The notes under the pieces were generated by a model. It was not told the DNA's origin. It saw nothing but the letters and a program-made list of their open reading frames with translations, and did no database searches. Positions 12,601 to 33,390 of a DNA stretch of 64,000 nt are shown in pieces. The stretch is from Aptenodytes patagonicus. Lineage: Eukaryota; Chordata; Aves; Sphenisciformes; Spheniscidae. The stretch's first letter is position 1. Every line of letters starts with the position of its first letter. Location: the NCBI RefSeq assembly GCF_965638725.1, contig NC_134975.1:620861-684860 (forward strand), written 5' to 3'. The translations under genes and the position numbers were made by a program.

Positions 12601-15600
12601 GGCTGTGAATAGCACCATACGCTGGAATGACTCAGGAGCGCCTAAAAGGGAGCCTGGCCGCCTATCAAGCATTTTCATTAGTAAATTAATTTGCCACGTG
12701 ACAGCTCGGAAGTCAGTGCTGGGAGGTCTAGGTAGCACTGAGAACAGGACTAAGAAAGCATCCTACTCTCTACCTGCAGGAACACCAGGTCCACTAAGCT
12801 TTAGAAACCGTGACAGCAAGTTGAGTGCAGGATTTACCCACTGTCACACTCGCGAATCGGCCCTTTCAAGGAGCGCTCGATGGAAATGGTGCCACTGAGC
12901 ATCTACGTGCAGCCGCAGGATGGCATTATCTGCATTTCTTCGCCATCCTCGGGCTACTTAAATATTTTTCCATCAATGCAACGCAGAGAGACAGAGATAG
13001 GCACCTACAGCCAAAAAGTCTGAAACCATTTCACGGATACTGTATTTATCCATACATCCAAGAAGTCAAACCCCAGGAAATTCAGAGCCTTTATCCAGTC
13101 TGCCAAGGTAAGAAGTGAAGTTAAGGTGCACAAAGAGCTTTAACCCTGCCCCATAATGATGCCAGAAGGAAATAAAAGTTAAACATCCATAGCTACGCCT
13201 GACTAAATCCAGTTCATTGCTTAAGCACCTTAATCAGACGTTTCATGGCATCACTTTAAGGCAAAATTGAGGCTGCCTGGCTACATTTCTTATTTTCCGC
13301 CTGGATTTCTTTCAAGTATAACCTTAACTCATAATTCCTTGGTTTTGCAATTATTGCTGCAGGGATAAAACACGCTTCAACCATGCATTTACCCACACGT
13401 TACTAACACCACCTTCCCTTTACACTAGTTTATGCAGGAAACCCACACAGTGCCCTTTGGAGCTACAGAGCACCTTCAACAAACAATTCTCCCAGCGTGC
13501 TGTGGAGGTGAGCAGGTAACACCTCTCACGGGCAGAGAGGAGAGAAATGACTCGCCCAAGGCCACGCGCATTCACGGCTCGGCCAGGGCTTGGAAGCGTT
13601 CTCCAACTCTGCAGCTTCGACCTGTGCTAGCGCCTAAACCATCTTTTTCTCCCATCCTTTCACTTCCGCGAGCTTTTTACAAAACCGTAAGATTTTCCGT
13701 GTCCACGACTTGGTCTGTTCCAAACGTTAACTCCGTGATTTGCCTGAAGCTGGTAATTCTGGAAATTACATTTTTAAAAAGTGTCGGAAGTCCCAGCACA
13801 AGGGCTGGTATCAGCCTTGCAGTAAAAACCTAGTGACACTACCCAGACCTGTCAAGGTGAAAAAAACTAGGGGCTTTTTTCGTTTCCAAGACTCTGCTTA
13901 CAGGCCTGCCTGTCCAGTCACACAGGCCAGACAAGGCTATCGTTTTCTCTTGTAACGCCTCACGCCTGCATCCAGCTACCCTTTTTCTTCCTTCATACTC
14001 TAGATCAGCCCTCTTTGGGGTACAGACCCTATTTGTTGACAATTTGCACAGCACCTAGTTCAGTGAAAACTCTCTGACACCTAGGTACTAAGCAAGCAAA
14101 AAAAGGTATATGCTCATTTCAAGTCTACCTTTTTGTTTTGGTTTGGGGTTGTTTTTTTTTTTTGAACTTTCACAACTGTCTAACTCCCCATAAAAGAAAG
14201 CAGCGAGGTTCCTGAGCATCCCATCTGCCTCGCTTATATGGCTGATTTTGCAGCTGGTTTTGACCGGCAGCTAGCAGGAGAAGGGGTTCCTGCTCTTTCT
14301 GAACCAAACCGAGCAATCCCCAGTCGCTCGCAGGCTGACCAACGCCCCAGGGGTCACCAGTAGCACATCTCCTCCAGATAAGACCCTCTGTCAAATATGA
14401 ATCAATTGTAAAATAATAACCTGTTGGTAGCCATGAAATAGGAAGTTTGGGCCAAGTCCTTGCTGGCTGAAAGAGAAAAGGAAAAAGCAGGGCATTAGTC
14501 TGCATATCCTGACAAACATTATTCCATTGTAGTGCAAGAACCACGGGCCTCTCGCCACCACACACGAAATAAGAGAGCCAGCACAGTTCGACTAACTCTA
14601 CGCCACAGCTAGAAGGATTTTAGAAGTTACTGGACATAGAGCTTCACGTGGTTCAGCAGAGCCAGAACATCGCGTCAGTCACCTGCAACTGCCTCTATTT
14701 TGACATTCGTTATGGTTTTTAAGGAGACTGGCTGCAGGCAAGTTCTCGGGCAATCAATCCCAGCTAAACACTACAATGTATTGTCACAGCTCTTCGCTAT
14801 CAGGCTGAGGTTACACGGAGAAGCCACAAGCACCCGATGTCTGATATCGCTTACCTCGCACTAACTGTGTGCACTTCACCACGTGGGTATGGGGGTGGTC
14901 AATAGTGATTTCAAAACCTGGAAGAACACAGACATACGGCCATCAGAAAACCAGCAGCACACCCCCACGGATCTACGAACCTCACGTTTCCTGCTCCTGG
15001 GGGACAAGGCCTTCTCCCCTTCCCTCCTTACAGCCCCTGCTCTCTGCTCGGAGGCAAGCAGGAATAGAGGAGCCCGTTTTCCTGTATCCAGAAGACTCAA
15101 GTTCTCCAGTCACAAACCCCGAAGGTCACTGCTGCTGCCAGACCTCCAAGCAGCTAAATGACTTCTGCGCTTGAAAGACCTCACTGAAAACAAAACAACT
15201 ATTAAGGATTTTAAAAATAGCAGGACAAAGCCTCTTACAGCAGCTGGGAGGAAGGAGAAGACAATGGCATCTGCTCAAAGGAATTTCTGTCACCCAAAAA
15301 GCTAAGAGGAAGCAGACGTTTTCCCTTTGAAGGAGCCTACAGCACTGAAGACAACTGAACTTAATCCTCGCTTCAGTTTCCTATTCAGTTTGGGCATTAT
15401 GTTTTAAAGAAAAAAAAAAAATTCAAATCGGTCCATGTGTGCAACAGATTTGGTTCTTCCCATGCAGAACATTCTAGAACTGGGACGTTAAAAAAGGCAA
15501 CTGGCGAACCGAGTCGTTGCAGAACTGGGGTCACAGTTTAGCCACTGGCTCGCCAGGCCAGCGCGTGCGACCCATCGACACACCTGCCCCTCCTGTCCCC

Positions 15601-18600
15601 TTCTGAGCGGGGGACCAGCGGCATTTACTCCGAACCAAGTCAGAAATAACAAAGCTTACTGAGTATTTTGGAGTGGAACGCTATCTACAAACTGCCTCTG
15701 AAATGGAACATACGTTAGTAAAAACAAGTTCTAACAGTACATTTTAGAAAGGAACGGGATACTGGATCCAACGGCCGCAGCCCTAAACGTAGGCTCCAGC
15801 TTCTACTTTCAAAAAAACCCGCAAAAACTGTTGCTTCCCCCCCCCCGCCTTCATGTTCAGCTATCTGGTCAAAATATTAACTTTCAGCCCAGGTTTTGTT
15901 AGACATCTCTCCGTGCAAACTGCTTCCTGGCCACAGGACTAGAGCATTATCGAGTTGAACAGCACAACGGAGGACAGCGACCGGTGTCCAAGCGGTACAA
16001 AACCTGTTGGGGGACGGGGGGGAGACGAGCCACACTTCCACGCTTTAATTTCTCTGAGCATTGAACCTGACACAAGTTACACCTGAAAAAACTGATGTTA
16101 AAACAGAAGGAGCGGGTGTGAAAAATAGAGTTTGTTGCCTGGACTCTTGCTCTCCCACTGGCCAGCTGTACATCTGCCCTCCAGCTGTGGAGAAGACTGT
16201 GCGGTTAGGCTCTCCGCTCTGCGGAACACTCCTGGGTCTGGGATTCGTGTGGCAGCCCGTCCGCTTTGAAAAACTTACCCAGGGTCTGCAGTATTATGCT
16301 CTCTAGAATGACCAGGTCTTGGGCTTGTTGCAGGTAAGCCTGGGGTTGAGAGGACAGGCAAGTTACTCACGATGAGGCACTCCGTATAAAGCCTGCACAT
16401 TTCTAACACCCTTTTCTCAGGGAGGCAAAAATAGCAAAGGGGAATCTTTCTGCCGATCTGCACTGGGGGAACTGGCACAGATTCCCTGCCAGAAAAGAGA
16501 AAGCAGAGTGCTGGGGTGGACCCGCTCCCCTGCTAGTGCTTCTGCTAGGGGATGGCTGCTTCGGGATCCACAGTGGCCCTCTCAGTCCTGGTCCCTCGCA
16601 CTGCACGGGACAGCTATACGAGCAGTACAGGAGAGGAATTAGCTGCTTTTCTTTTTTCCTTAAGCTTTCCTGGATAAAGCTGCCCCTTTTCAGCAGGGTT
16701 GGCTGCTCAGTTCCAGGTAAGACGGGCTGTCTCGAGAGATGGGGAATCGGCAACGTTTTTAATAAACCCACCATTAAACACGTGGGGACAGAACAGAACC
16801 AAACCGCGCACACCGCCTTCTGCTCTGCCACAGACACTACTCAATCGCAGCAGTCAACATCCATGCCCTCCTCAGAAGCTTTTCACGCAGACACTGTTAC
16901 ACAGCACAGGAGTCACAATTGCAGCAGCACAGCAGAGGAGAACAGAAGAGAGGTTGCCACAGAGCAGGAAAGAAAAGCCTTCTGCTGTACAGAAGCCAAA
17001 AAGCTCTCAGTAGCGTAAGAGCAGTCGAATTGGAAAGCTGTCACTGACCATCCTAGGACACAGCCACTCGCTTAGAGAGCGGGTACTGCTGAACCCGATT
17101 TAACGAGACGCTGTAGCCACGCGATTCAGGATGCAGCACGCTTCCGCCATTCCCATTCCTCGTGCCTCCGCTCCTCACATCAGAGCCCAGTTCTCCGATC
17201 TCGACACTTACCTCGCTCTTGGTGTCTAGAGGAGTTTCCTGGGGATGCAGACAGGCATGTGCTACCTTGATTACGTGCTCCAGCTTACGAGGCTGCTCCT
17301 CCACCTTGGCTGCCAAGAACAGAGCTGCTGGTACCACCGACTTCAGAGAAAAAAAAAAACATTATTTTTTTTAAAGTTAGTAAGTTCAAGATTAAAGCGA
17401 ATAAATTAGGCTAATTCTCATGTCTAAACCAAATATTCCTTTAGGAAACAAAGCCTGCGCAAGTCCAAACACCATCAGGAAGGAAAAGGGTCTCTAGTGA
17501 CTACTGGCAGCTACAAGCCACCTTTTCCAAGCCCCCTCCCCAGGGTCAGTCCCACCACGTCGCCCCCCCGAGCTGGCTGCCAGGCAGCAGCAGGAGCAGA
17601 GCTGGGGGGTTCCCGGCGCCCCCCGCCCCGCCAGACCCCAGCACACTTACGTTCCTGTGGAACTGGGTGAAGGACTGCACCATATAGAAGCGGTGCATGT
17701 ACACGATGGCCGTGTTGATGGTGAGCTGGGAGCTGATGGGGTGGTTAAGGAAACACACAGCCCCGACGACGGCCGCTGCGCAGCGCCCTCAACTCCCCAG
17801 CATCCCACCGGCACCGGGCCGGGCCTCGCTCTCCCTGCCGCCGAGATGTGCCTGGCTCCCCCGGCTCCCGGCCTCACTCTCCTCGCTCCCAGGCCCGGCT
17901 CTCCCCGCACCCCGGCATAGTTCTCCCTCCTCCTGAAACGGGCCCGGCTCTCCCCGCACCCGGACACAGCTCTCCCTGCTCCCGGCTTCGTTCTCCCCGC
18001 ACCCCGGCACAGCTCTCCCCACTCCCGAAACGGGCCCGGCTCTCCCCGCTCCCGGCCTCACTCTCCCCGCACCCCGGCATAGCTCTCCCCCGCTCCCGAA
18101 ACGGGCCCGGCTCTCCCCGCTCCCGGCCTCACTCTCCCCGCACCCCGGCATAGCTCTCCCCGCTCCCGAAACGGGCCCGGCTCTCCCCGCTCCTGGCCTC
18201 ACTCTCCCCGCACCCAGGCCCGTCTCTCCCCGCTCCCGGCCTCACTCTCCCTGCAGCCGGGCCCGGCTCTCCCCGCTCCCGGGCTGGGCCTGGCCTTCCC
18301 CGCACCCCGGCACAGCTCTCCCCGCTCCCGGCCTCACTCTCCCCGCTCCCGCCCGGCTCCCCCCCGTTCCCGACCCTCCCCGCACCCGGGCCTAGCTCTC
18401 CCCGCGGGCAACACCCGCCCGCCCCGCCCGCCCCCCCCCCCCGCGCCCGGCGGCGGCGGCGGCGGCGGCACCCAAGCGCAGGCCGCGGCGGCCTAGCGCG
18501 GCCGGATACACGTTGAGCCGCTGTCCCATGTCCTGCAGCAGGTTGGCCCGCCTGCTGCCGGTACGAGAGCTCCTTGTCGGGGTCGAGCCCGGCGCGGCGC

Positions 18601-18686
18601 GAGGGGCTGCGGTCCAGCTGCTCGCGGGTGAAGTACCAGCGCCGCCCCGCCGCGCCGCCGGCCCCGCCGCCCGCCGAGGCCTCCAT
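9683..18686 (-). CDS. CCNT1: Cyclin T1, regulatory subunit of P-TEFb
   Basis: Cyclin T1 activates CDK9 and promotes RNA polymerase II pause release in the nucleus. Nine exons: 18510-18686, 17651-17732, 17212-17340, 16279-16339, 14855-14917, 14421-14466, 11940-12103, 11514-11584 and 9683-11122, for 743 aa (726 in human). Exons 1-8 encode the two cyclin boxes (e.g. [36 protein letters not shown]). The last exon has a coiled coil ([20 protein letters not shown]), a His-rich tract ([13 protein letters not shown]) that in human drives condensate formation and CTD binding, and a C-terminal PEST/proline tail ending PPPLPPLPK. Exon 1 carries one extra G near 18547 that breaks the frame before [13 protein letters not shown]; this is probably an assembly error, since the summed CDS is a multiple of three without it. 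The residue matching human Cys261, needed for HIV Tat, is Ser (codon 11117-11119). Confidence 0.96.
13430..13615 (+). repeat. MIR-like SINE remnant in CCNT1 intron
   Basis: The order of words resembles MIR from its middle to its 3' part: cagagcacctt..., ctgtggaggtgagcaggta, gcagagagg, then actcgcccaaggccac, followed by cggctcggccagggctt. The best part (13,525-13,600) corresponds to the MIR 'agagaggttaagtaacttgcccaaggtcacacagc' segment. It is strongly diverged, as expected for an element older than the amniote radiation. It was identified by eye only. Confidence 0.45.
17840..18400. repeat. Minisatellite in CCNT1 intron 1, about 70-bp unit
   Basis: Repeated blocks of ctccccgctcccgg, cctcactctccccgcac, cccggcatagctctccccg and cccgaaacgggcccgg occur in the same order. 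The clearest pair of full units starts at about 18054 and 18124. Degenerate half-units extend on both sides. The array is pyrimidine-rich on the plus strand. Confidence 0.85.
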
Positions 18687-18900
18687 GGCGATCTGCGCCC
18701 GCGCGCGCACGCACGCACGCACGCACGCAGCGACGCGCGCGGCGTCACAGGGCGGTGGCGCGCGCGTACGGCCGCGTCACAGGGCGGGGCAGGGGAGGAA
18801 GCCGTTGAGGCGCATGCGCGCTCGGGCGCGCCAGCGCGTTCTGACGCGGGAAGTGTCGCGGGGGGGGGGGGGCGGCCGTTACACCGCCGGCCCCCCCCCC
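18687..18900 (-). promoter_or_regulatory. CCNT1 CpG-island promoter
   Basis: This lies directly upstream of the cyclin T1 start codon. It contains a (cgcacgca)n-type purine/pyrimidine alternation at 18700-18730, two copies of cgtcacagggcgg (half-CRE next to a GC box) at about 18744 and 18774, and then poly-G and poly-C runs. The first 30 bases or so are 5' UTR. There is no TATA box. Confidence 0.55.
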
Positions 18901-19094
18901 CCCCCCCCCCCCCCCCCGGGCCTCCCGTGACCCCCCCGCCCCGCCCCGGACCCCCCGGCTCCGGCTTCCCGTGGCCCCGGAGCCCGGCCTTCACCTCAGG
19001 GCCCTGCCGGGCTCCCCCCCCCCCCCCCCCGGAATCTCGCCCCCCCCCCCCCCCCCCGGCCCCACACGCCAGGCCACAGCTCCGTATCCAAAGT

Positions 19095-19863
19095 GAGTTT
19101 TATATATAATTTATCTGTACACACGAAGGACAAAGTACCTCAGGTCTGCGCTTGGGGGGCGGGGGGCCGGTGCCCCCACCACCACCCCCACCCCGGGATG
19201 AGCCCCCCCCTCCCCCCTCCCCAAAAAAAAACAAAACAAAAAAAAAAAGGGAAAAAAAAAAAAAAGGAAAAAAAAGTCACTTTTTTTTTTTTTTGCATTT
19301 AAAAGGGGGAGGAGCTGCCCCCCCCCTCCCCGCCGGCAGCCCCCCCGGGAGGGAGCGGGACCCCCTGACCCTGGGGGGGTCTGGGGGGGTCTGTGAAGGT
19401 GCTGTGCCTGTGCCCCCCCCCCCCCGGCAGCGGCACTTCAGTTTGGCACATGGAGGGGGCTGAGGAGACACACCCCACACCCCCCCCCCCAACAACCCCC
19501 CCAGCCCCTTCCCGGGGGGGCCCATCTCCCCTCTTTGGCACATGGGGGATTTCGGCAAAGGGGGGGCCGCACCCCGACCCGCCCCCCCCTCCACAAACAC
19601 CCCGGTGCGGGGCTGGGGAAATGCCCCCCAACACACCACCCGGGGGGGGCACAGCGGGGGGGCACAGCCGGGGGGGCACCCCCTCCCCAGCCACCTCCCT
19701 TTTCCCCTCTTTTTTTTTTTTTTTTTTTTTTCTTCTTTTTTTAAATCTGTGGATTTGGGGATTTTTCCTTTTTGTCTGACCCCGGTGCAGGCTGGGGGGC
19801 ACCGGCCCGAGGCAGGGGGGGGGACGGGACGGGGGGGGGGGGACGGACACCATGGGGGCCCCC
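19095..19863 (-). other. ADCY6: ADCY6 3' UTR
   Basis: GC-rich, homopolymer-filled sequence follows the ADCY6 stop codon (19864-19866), with poly-T near 19715-19740 and poly-A near 19225-19275 on the plus strand. No canonical AATAAA is present on the minus strand; the best candidates are TATAAA-like words at about 19099-19115. The 3' end is therefore only about 400 bases from the CCNT1 start codon. Confidence 0.5.
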
Positions 19864-29915
<10,052 letters not shown>

Positions 29916-31090
29916 GCTGCGGGCACCGGGAGGGAGTCAGCACTCGGTCCCCCACCCCGACACCCCGAGAGGGGCCCTGGTGCCCACGGGGGTGCAAGGC
30001 AGCATTTCTCCCACCTGGCAGGGACAGGCAGCGCGGGCAGCGAAGGGCCCTGATGTCCCACCCTGGGGGATACAAACCCCAAGCCCCAGCTCTCCCGCCA
30101 GCCCCATGGCCCCTGCGGGAACAGCCGGTGCCGGGTGCCCGGTGCCCGTGTCCCGGTGCCCGGTGCTTGGCCCTGCCGAGGCCGCCCCGAGCCCGTCCTC
30201 CCCGGCGCAGTGACCTGCAGCAAAGCTGGAACCGTCCCGGGTGTTCTGGCCCTGTTTGTCTTGAACGGCGGCCAACGGGCTGCACCGGGCACCGCGGCCC
30301 CGGGGCACCGGGGACCAGACGGGACGTGGCAGACGGTCCCAGCCCCGGGCGAGCGACGGTGGGGAACGGCCACCCGGGAAGGGCCGGCCCCGGCGGCGGC
30401 CGCCTCCCTGCCTCTACGCCTGCCCGCCTGCCTGCGCCGGGCACGGCCCGCGGGGAGCCCCGCCGAGCCCGGCCCGTTCACCCCGGACCCGCCAGCGCCC
30501 TCCCGCCACCGCCCCGGGCAGCCCCGCCGCACCGGCAGCTCCCGCCGTACCGGGCAGCTCCCCCGGGGCCGCACCGCTCCCGGCACCCCGGGGCCCAGCC
30601 CGGTCCCCCCCGCGCCGCACCGGGCCCCGCGCAGCACCCCGGGCCCCGTGCCGGTCCCCGCCGCCGCCGCCGCCCCGGCCCCCCCCCCAACCCCGCCGCG
30701 CCCGGTGCGCCCGGCCGGCCCCGCTCACCTCCGCCTCCGGCGCCGCCGCCCGCGGGGCCCCGCGCCCCGGCACGGCCCCGCCGCCGCCGCCTGCTCCTAC
30801 ACGGCGGCCGCGCTGCGCCCCCGCCGCCCCATCCCGCGCCCAGGCCGGACCCCCGGTGGCGGTGGCGGCCCCGGTCCCGGCCGCGGCCCCGGCCCCGGCC
30901 CCGGCCCCGGCCCGCCCCGGCCGGTGCCCGCCCCCCCCGCCCGGATCCGCTCCCGGGCGCTCCCGGCCGGCGGCCTTAAAGGCGCAGCGGCGGCGGCGGC
31001 CCGGTACGGCCCGGTACGGCCCGGAGCGGCCCGGTGCGGCGGGGGAGGCGCGGGCGGCGCGCGGGGGCGGCGGGCGCGCGCGCGGGCACG
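29916..31090 (-). promoter_or_regulatory. ADCY6 promoter CpG island with probable noncoding exon 1
   Basis: The coding exon begins one base before the ATG, so the 5' UTR is spliced. A good minus-strand donor (GGAG|GTGAGC) at about 30728 would end a noncoding exon running from 30729 to about 30960. A TTTAAGG word (about 30970) could be a weak TATA element. The area is very rich in CpG, with ccggta and ccccgg tandem words. Confidence 0.5.
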
Positions 31091-31109
31091 GGCGGACCGG
31101 CACCCCCGG

Positions 31110-31112
31110 GGC

Positions 31113-31150
<38 letters not shown>

Positions 31151-31915
31151 CGCACCGCCGCGCTGCACCGACATGGCGGGGACAACGGGGACACGCGCAG
31201 CCGGGCCCCCCGCGCGCGCACACACACGCACCCCCACACCCACGCACCCCCCGCGCACCCCCTTGTCTGCACACGCACACACACCCCCCCCCCCCGAGCG
31301 TCTCCCTTGCACACACACCCGTACACACACCCGTACACACACCCCTGCACACACCCCAGTGCCCCCCCTTGCACACCCGCCCTGCACACATACCTCCACA
31401 CCCCCTTGCACACGCACACACGCACACAAGTGCACAGCCTTGCACACGTGCAGCCCTGTTGCACGCACACGCATACACCCCTTTGCGTGTGTGTGCAGAC
31501 ACGCACACATATCCCCCTGCACACACCCCCACACACCCCTTAGGCACCCCTGGCACGCACACGCACACACACACACACATGCACACGTACACACCCGTTT
31601 TGCACGCACGCACACACACGTGCGCACACCCCCCTTGCACACACACATGCACGCGCATACGTTTTGCACGCACCCCCTCGCGCACACACCCCCCCTCACG
31701 CACACACCCCCCTTGCACACACACACACACACACCCCTCGCGCACACACACACCCCTTGCACACACACACACACCCCTCGCGCACACACCCCCTCGCGCA
31801 CACATACCTCCCTTGCACACACACCCCCCCTTGCACACACACGCACACACACACCCCTTGCACACACACACCCCCTTGCACACACACGCACACACACCCT
31901 TTTGCACGCACACAC
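31110..31915. repeat. CA-rich tract (cacacac / cccttgcacacac)
   Basis: About 800 bases of alternating (CA)n runs and a longer unit reading cccccttgcacacacac or cccctcgcgcacacac. Units are about 20-30 bp and imperfect. Open reading frames through it are artefacts of the repeat. It lies upstream of the ADCY6 promoter. Confidence 0.9.
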
Positions 31916-33096
31916 CCGTCAGCACCCCGTGCCCAGGCGGGCGCAGGCCGCCCCCTCACCGGGGTCCCCGCCTGGCCCCCACGCCCGTACCCCACGAGCG
32001 TGCGTGGGTCAGGCCCTGCCCAGCACCCCAGGCCCGTCACAGCACCCCCCGCCCGTGGCCGGACCCCCCCCGCAGCGGCGGCGCCGGGCCCCGCGGCCCC
32101 CCCCCCCCCCCCCGCAGCAGCGCTGGGCCCCGGGGAGCGCAGATTAATCATTAATTAGCAGCCGCCGCCGGGCCCGTGTCCCTGCGGCCCCACGCGGAAG
32201 TCTCGCCGCGCGGCGGGGGGGGGGCACCGGAGCCCGGCGCGGGGGACGGGTCGGGGGCACCTCGGGGGACACCCCGGGGGGGGGGGGGCGGGGGGGCGGT
32301 CCCAGCACACTCTCACCGTGTGCCGGCACCCGCCGCCGCGGGGATGGGCGCTGAGGTTCTGCCCCTCGCCCTGCCCCGGGCCGGATCCCGGCCCCGCTGG
32401 GGCTCCGTGGGACGGATCCCGGCCCCGCCGGGGCTCCCCCGGGCCAGGTCCTGGCCACCCCGCCGCCCCTCTCCCCGAGGCCGCCGCAGCCCCCGCCCAT
32501 CGCCCCGGCCGGGCGGTGCAGTGATGCTGCAGCACCGCGGCGCTGGGCCGGATCAGGCCGCCCCCGTGGGAACGGCGGGGACACGGGGCGTGGGGCGAGT
32601 GTGCGCGGCCCCCACGCGGCCCCGCCTGCCCCACGCGGGGGTGTACGGGGGCAGTTACCCCCCCCCGTGGGGGGTAGATACCCCCCCGGGGGCGCAGATA
32701 CCCCCCCGGGCGGGGAGGCACGACACCCGCGGGACCGGTGGGACGCGGGAGCCCCGCCGCCCGCATCCCTGAACACGCGTGGACACGGCGGCGGCGGCCC
32801 CGGGGCTCCTCTTTCCCGGTGCCGCCCGGACGGTCTCCGCAGCACCGCGGGTTGCGGGGAAGTTCTATCCCCGGTGCCCCCCGGTGGCTGCCCAGCTGCG
32901 GGGGCGCGGGCCGGACGCCACGGGGATGGGCGCGGGGGCGGGCAGGCGGGGGCGGGGACGGCCGGGACGCCCCGGCGGCCCCGTGTGATGCGGAGCGCGG
33001 CAGTGGCGGCGGCGCGGCCCTTCCCGGCGGAGCGCCGCGGTCCGGTGCGGGGCGGCCCCGCCGGGATCCCGGGGGCTCCGGTGGGTGCCGCCGGGC
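31916..33096. other. Intergenic DNA between ADCY6 and CACNB3, including the CACNB3 upstream promoter
   Basis: ADCY6 and CACNB3 are divergent. The stretch is CpG-rich with poly-C/G runs (32100, 32280). A short AT-rich island at 32142-32159 (agattaatcattaattag) holds overlapping homeodomain-type TAAT sites. A ccccccgtgggg/agatacccccccgggg repeat occurs at 32655-32720. The 400 bases before 33097 are a CpG island that would serve the upstream CACNB3 start. Confidence 0.5.
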
Positions 33097-33390
33097 ATGT
33101 CCGCCCCGGCGCAGGCCGCCGCTCCCGGCTCCTTCCAGGTGAGCGGGCCGGAGCCCTCCCGGCCGCCGCGGGCCCGGTGCGGCCCGGTTCGGTTTTGTCC
33201 GCAGCGCGGGGGACCGCCGGTGGCAGCGCAGCGGCGGGGCCGCGCCGCCCGGCTGCCGCCCGGTGCTCACCGGCCGCCCCCGCCGCTCCCCCCGCAGAGC
33301 CCCCGGAGGCTCCCGAAGCGCAAGAGCCGCTTCAAGCGCTCGGACGGCAGCACCTCGTCCGACACCACCTCCAGCATCCTCCGCAGGCAG
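33097..33390 (+). CDS. CACNB3: Upstream alternative first exons of CACNB3
   Basis: Exon A (33097-33138) encodes MSAPAQAAAPGSFQ and exon B (33298-33390) encodes SPRRLPKRKSRFKRSDGSTS followed by SDTTSSILRRQ. Both have good splice sites (CAG|GTGAGC; CCCGCAG) and phase 0 ends that join directly to the common exon at 36141 ([11 protein letters not shown]). The exon B motif KRSDGSTSS...RQ is the N-terminal exon known from CACNB1, CACNB2 and CACNB4. It is not part of the two human CACNB3 N-termini I know. Whether it is transcribed is inference from frame, motif and splice sites. Confidence 0.75.

Noticed and set aside
30135-32154. Long open frames rich in His-Thr or Cys-Val on either strand
   Set aside because: They come from the ADCY6 CpG island and the CA-rich tract. 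No conserved domain and no splice logic is present.
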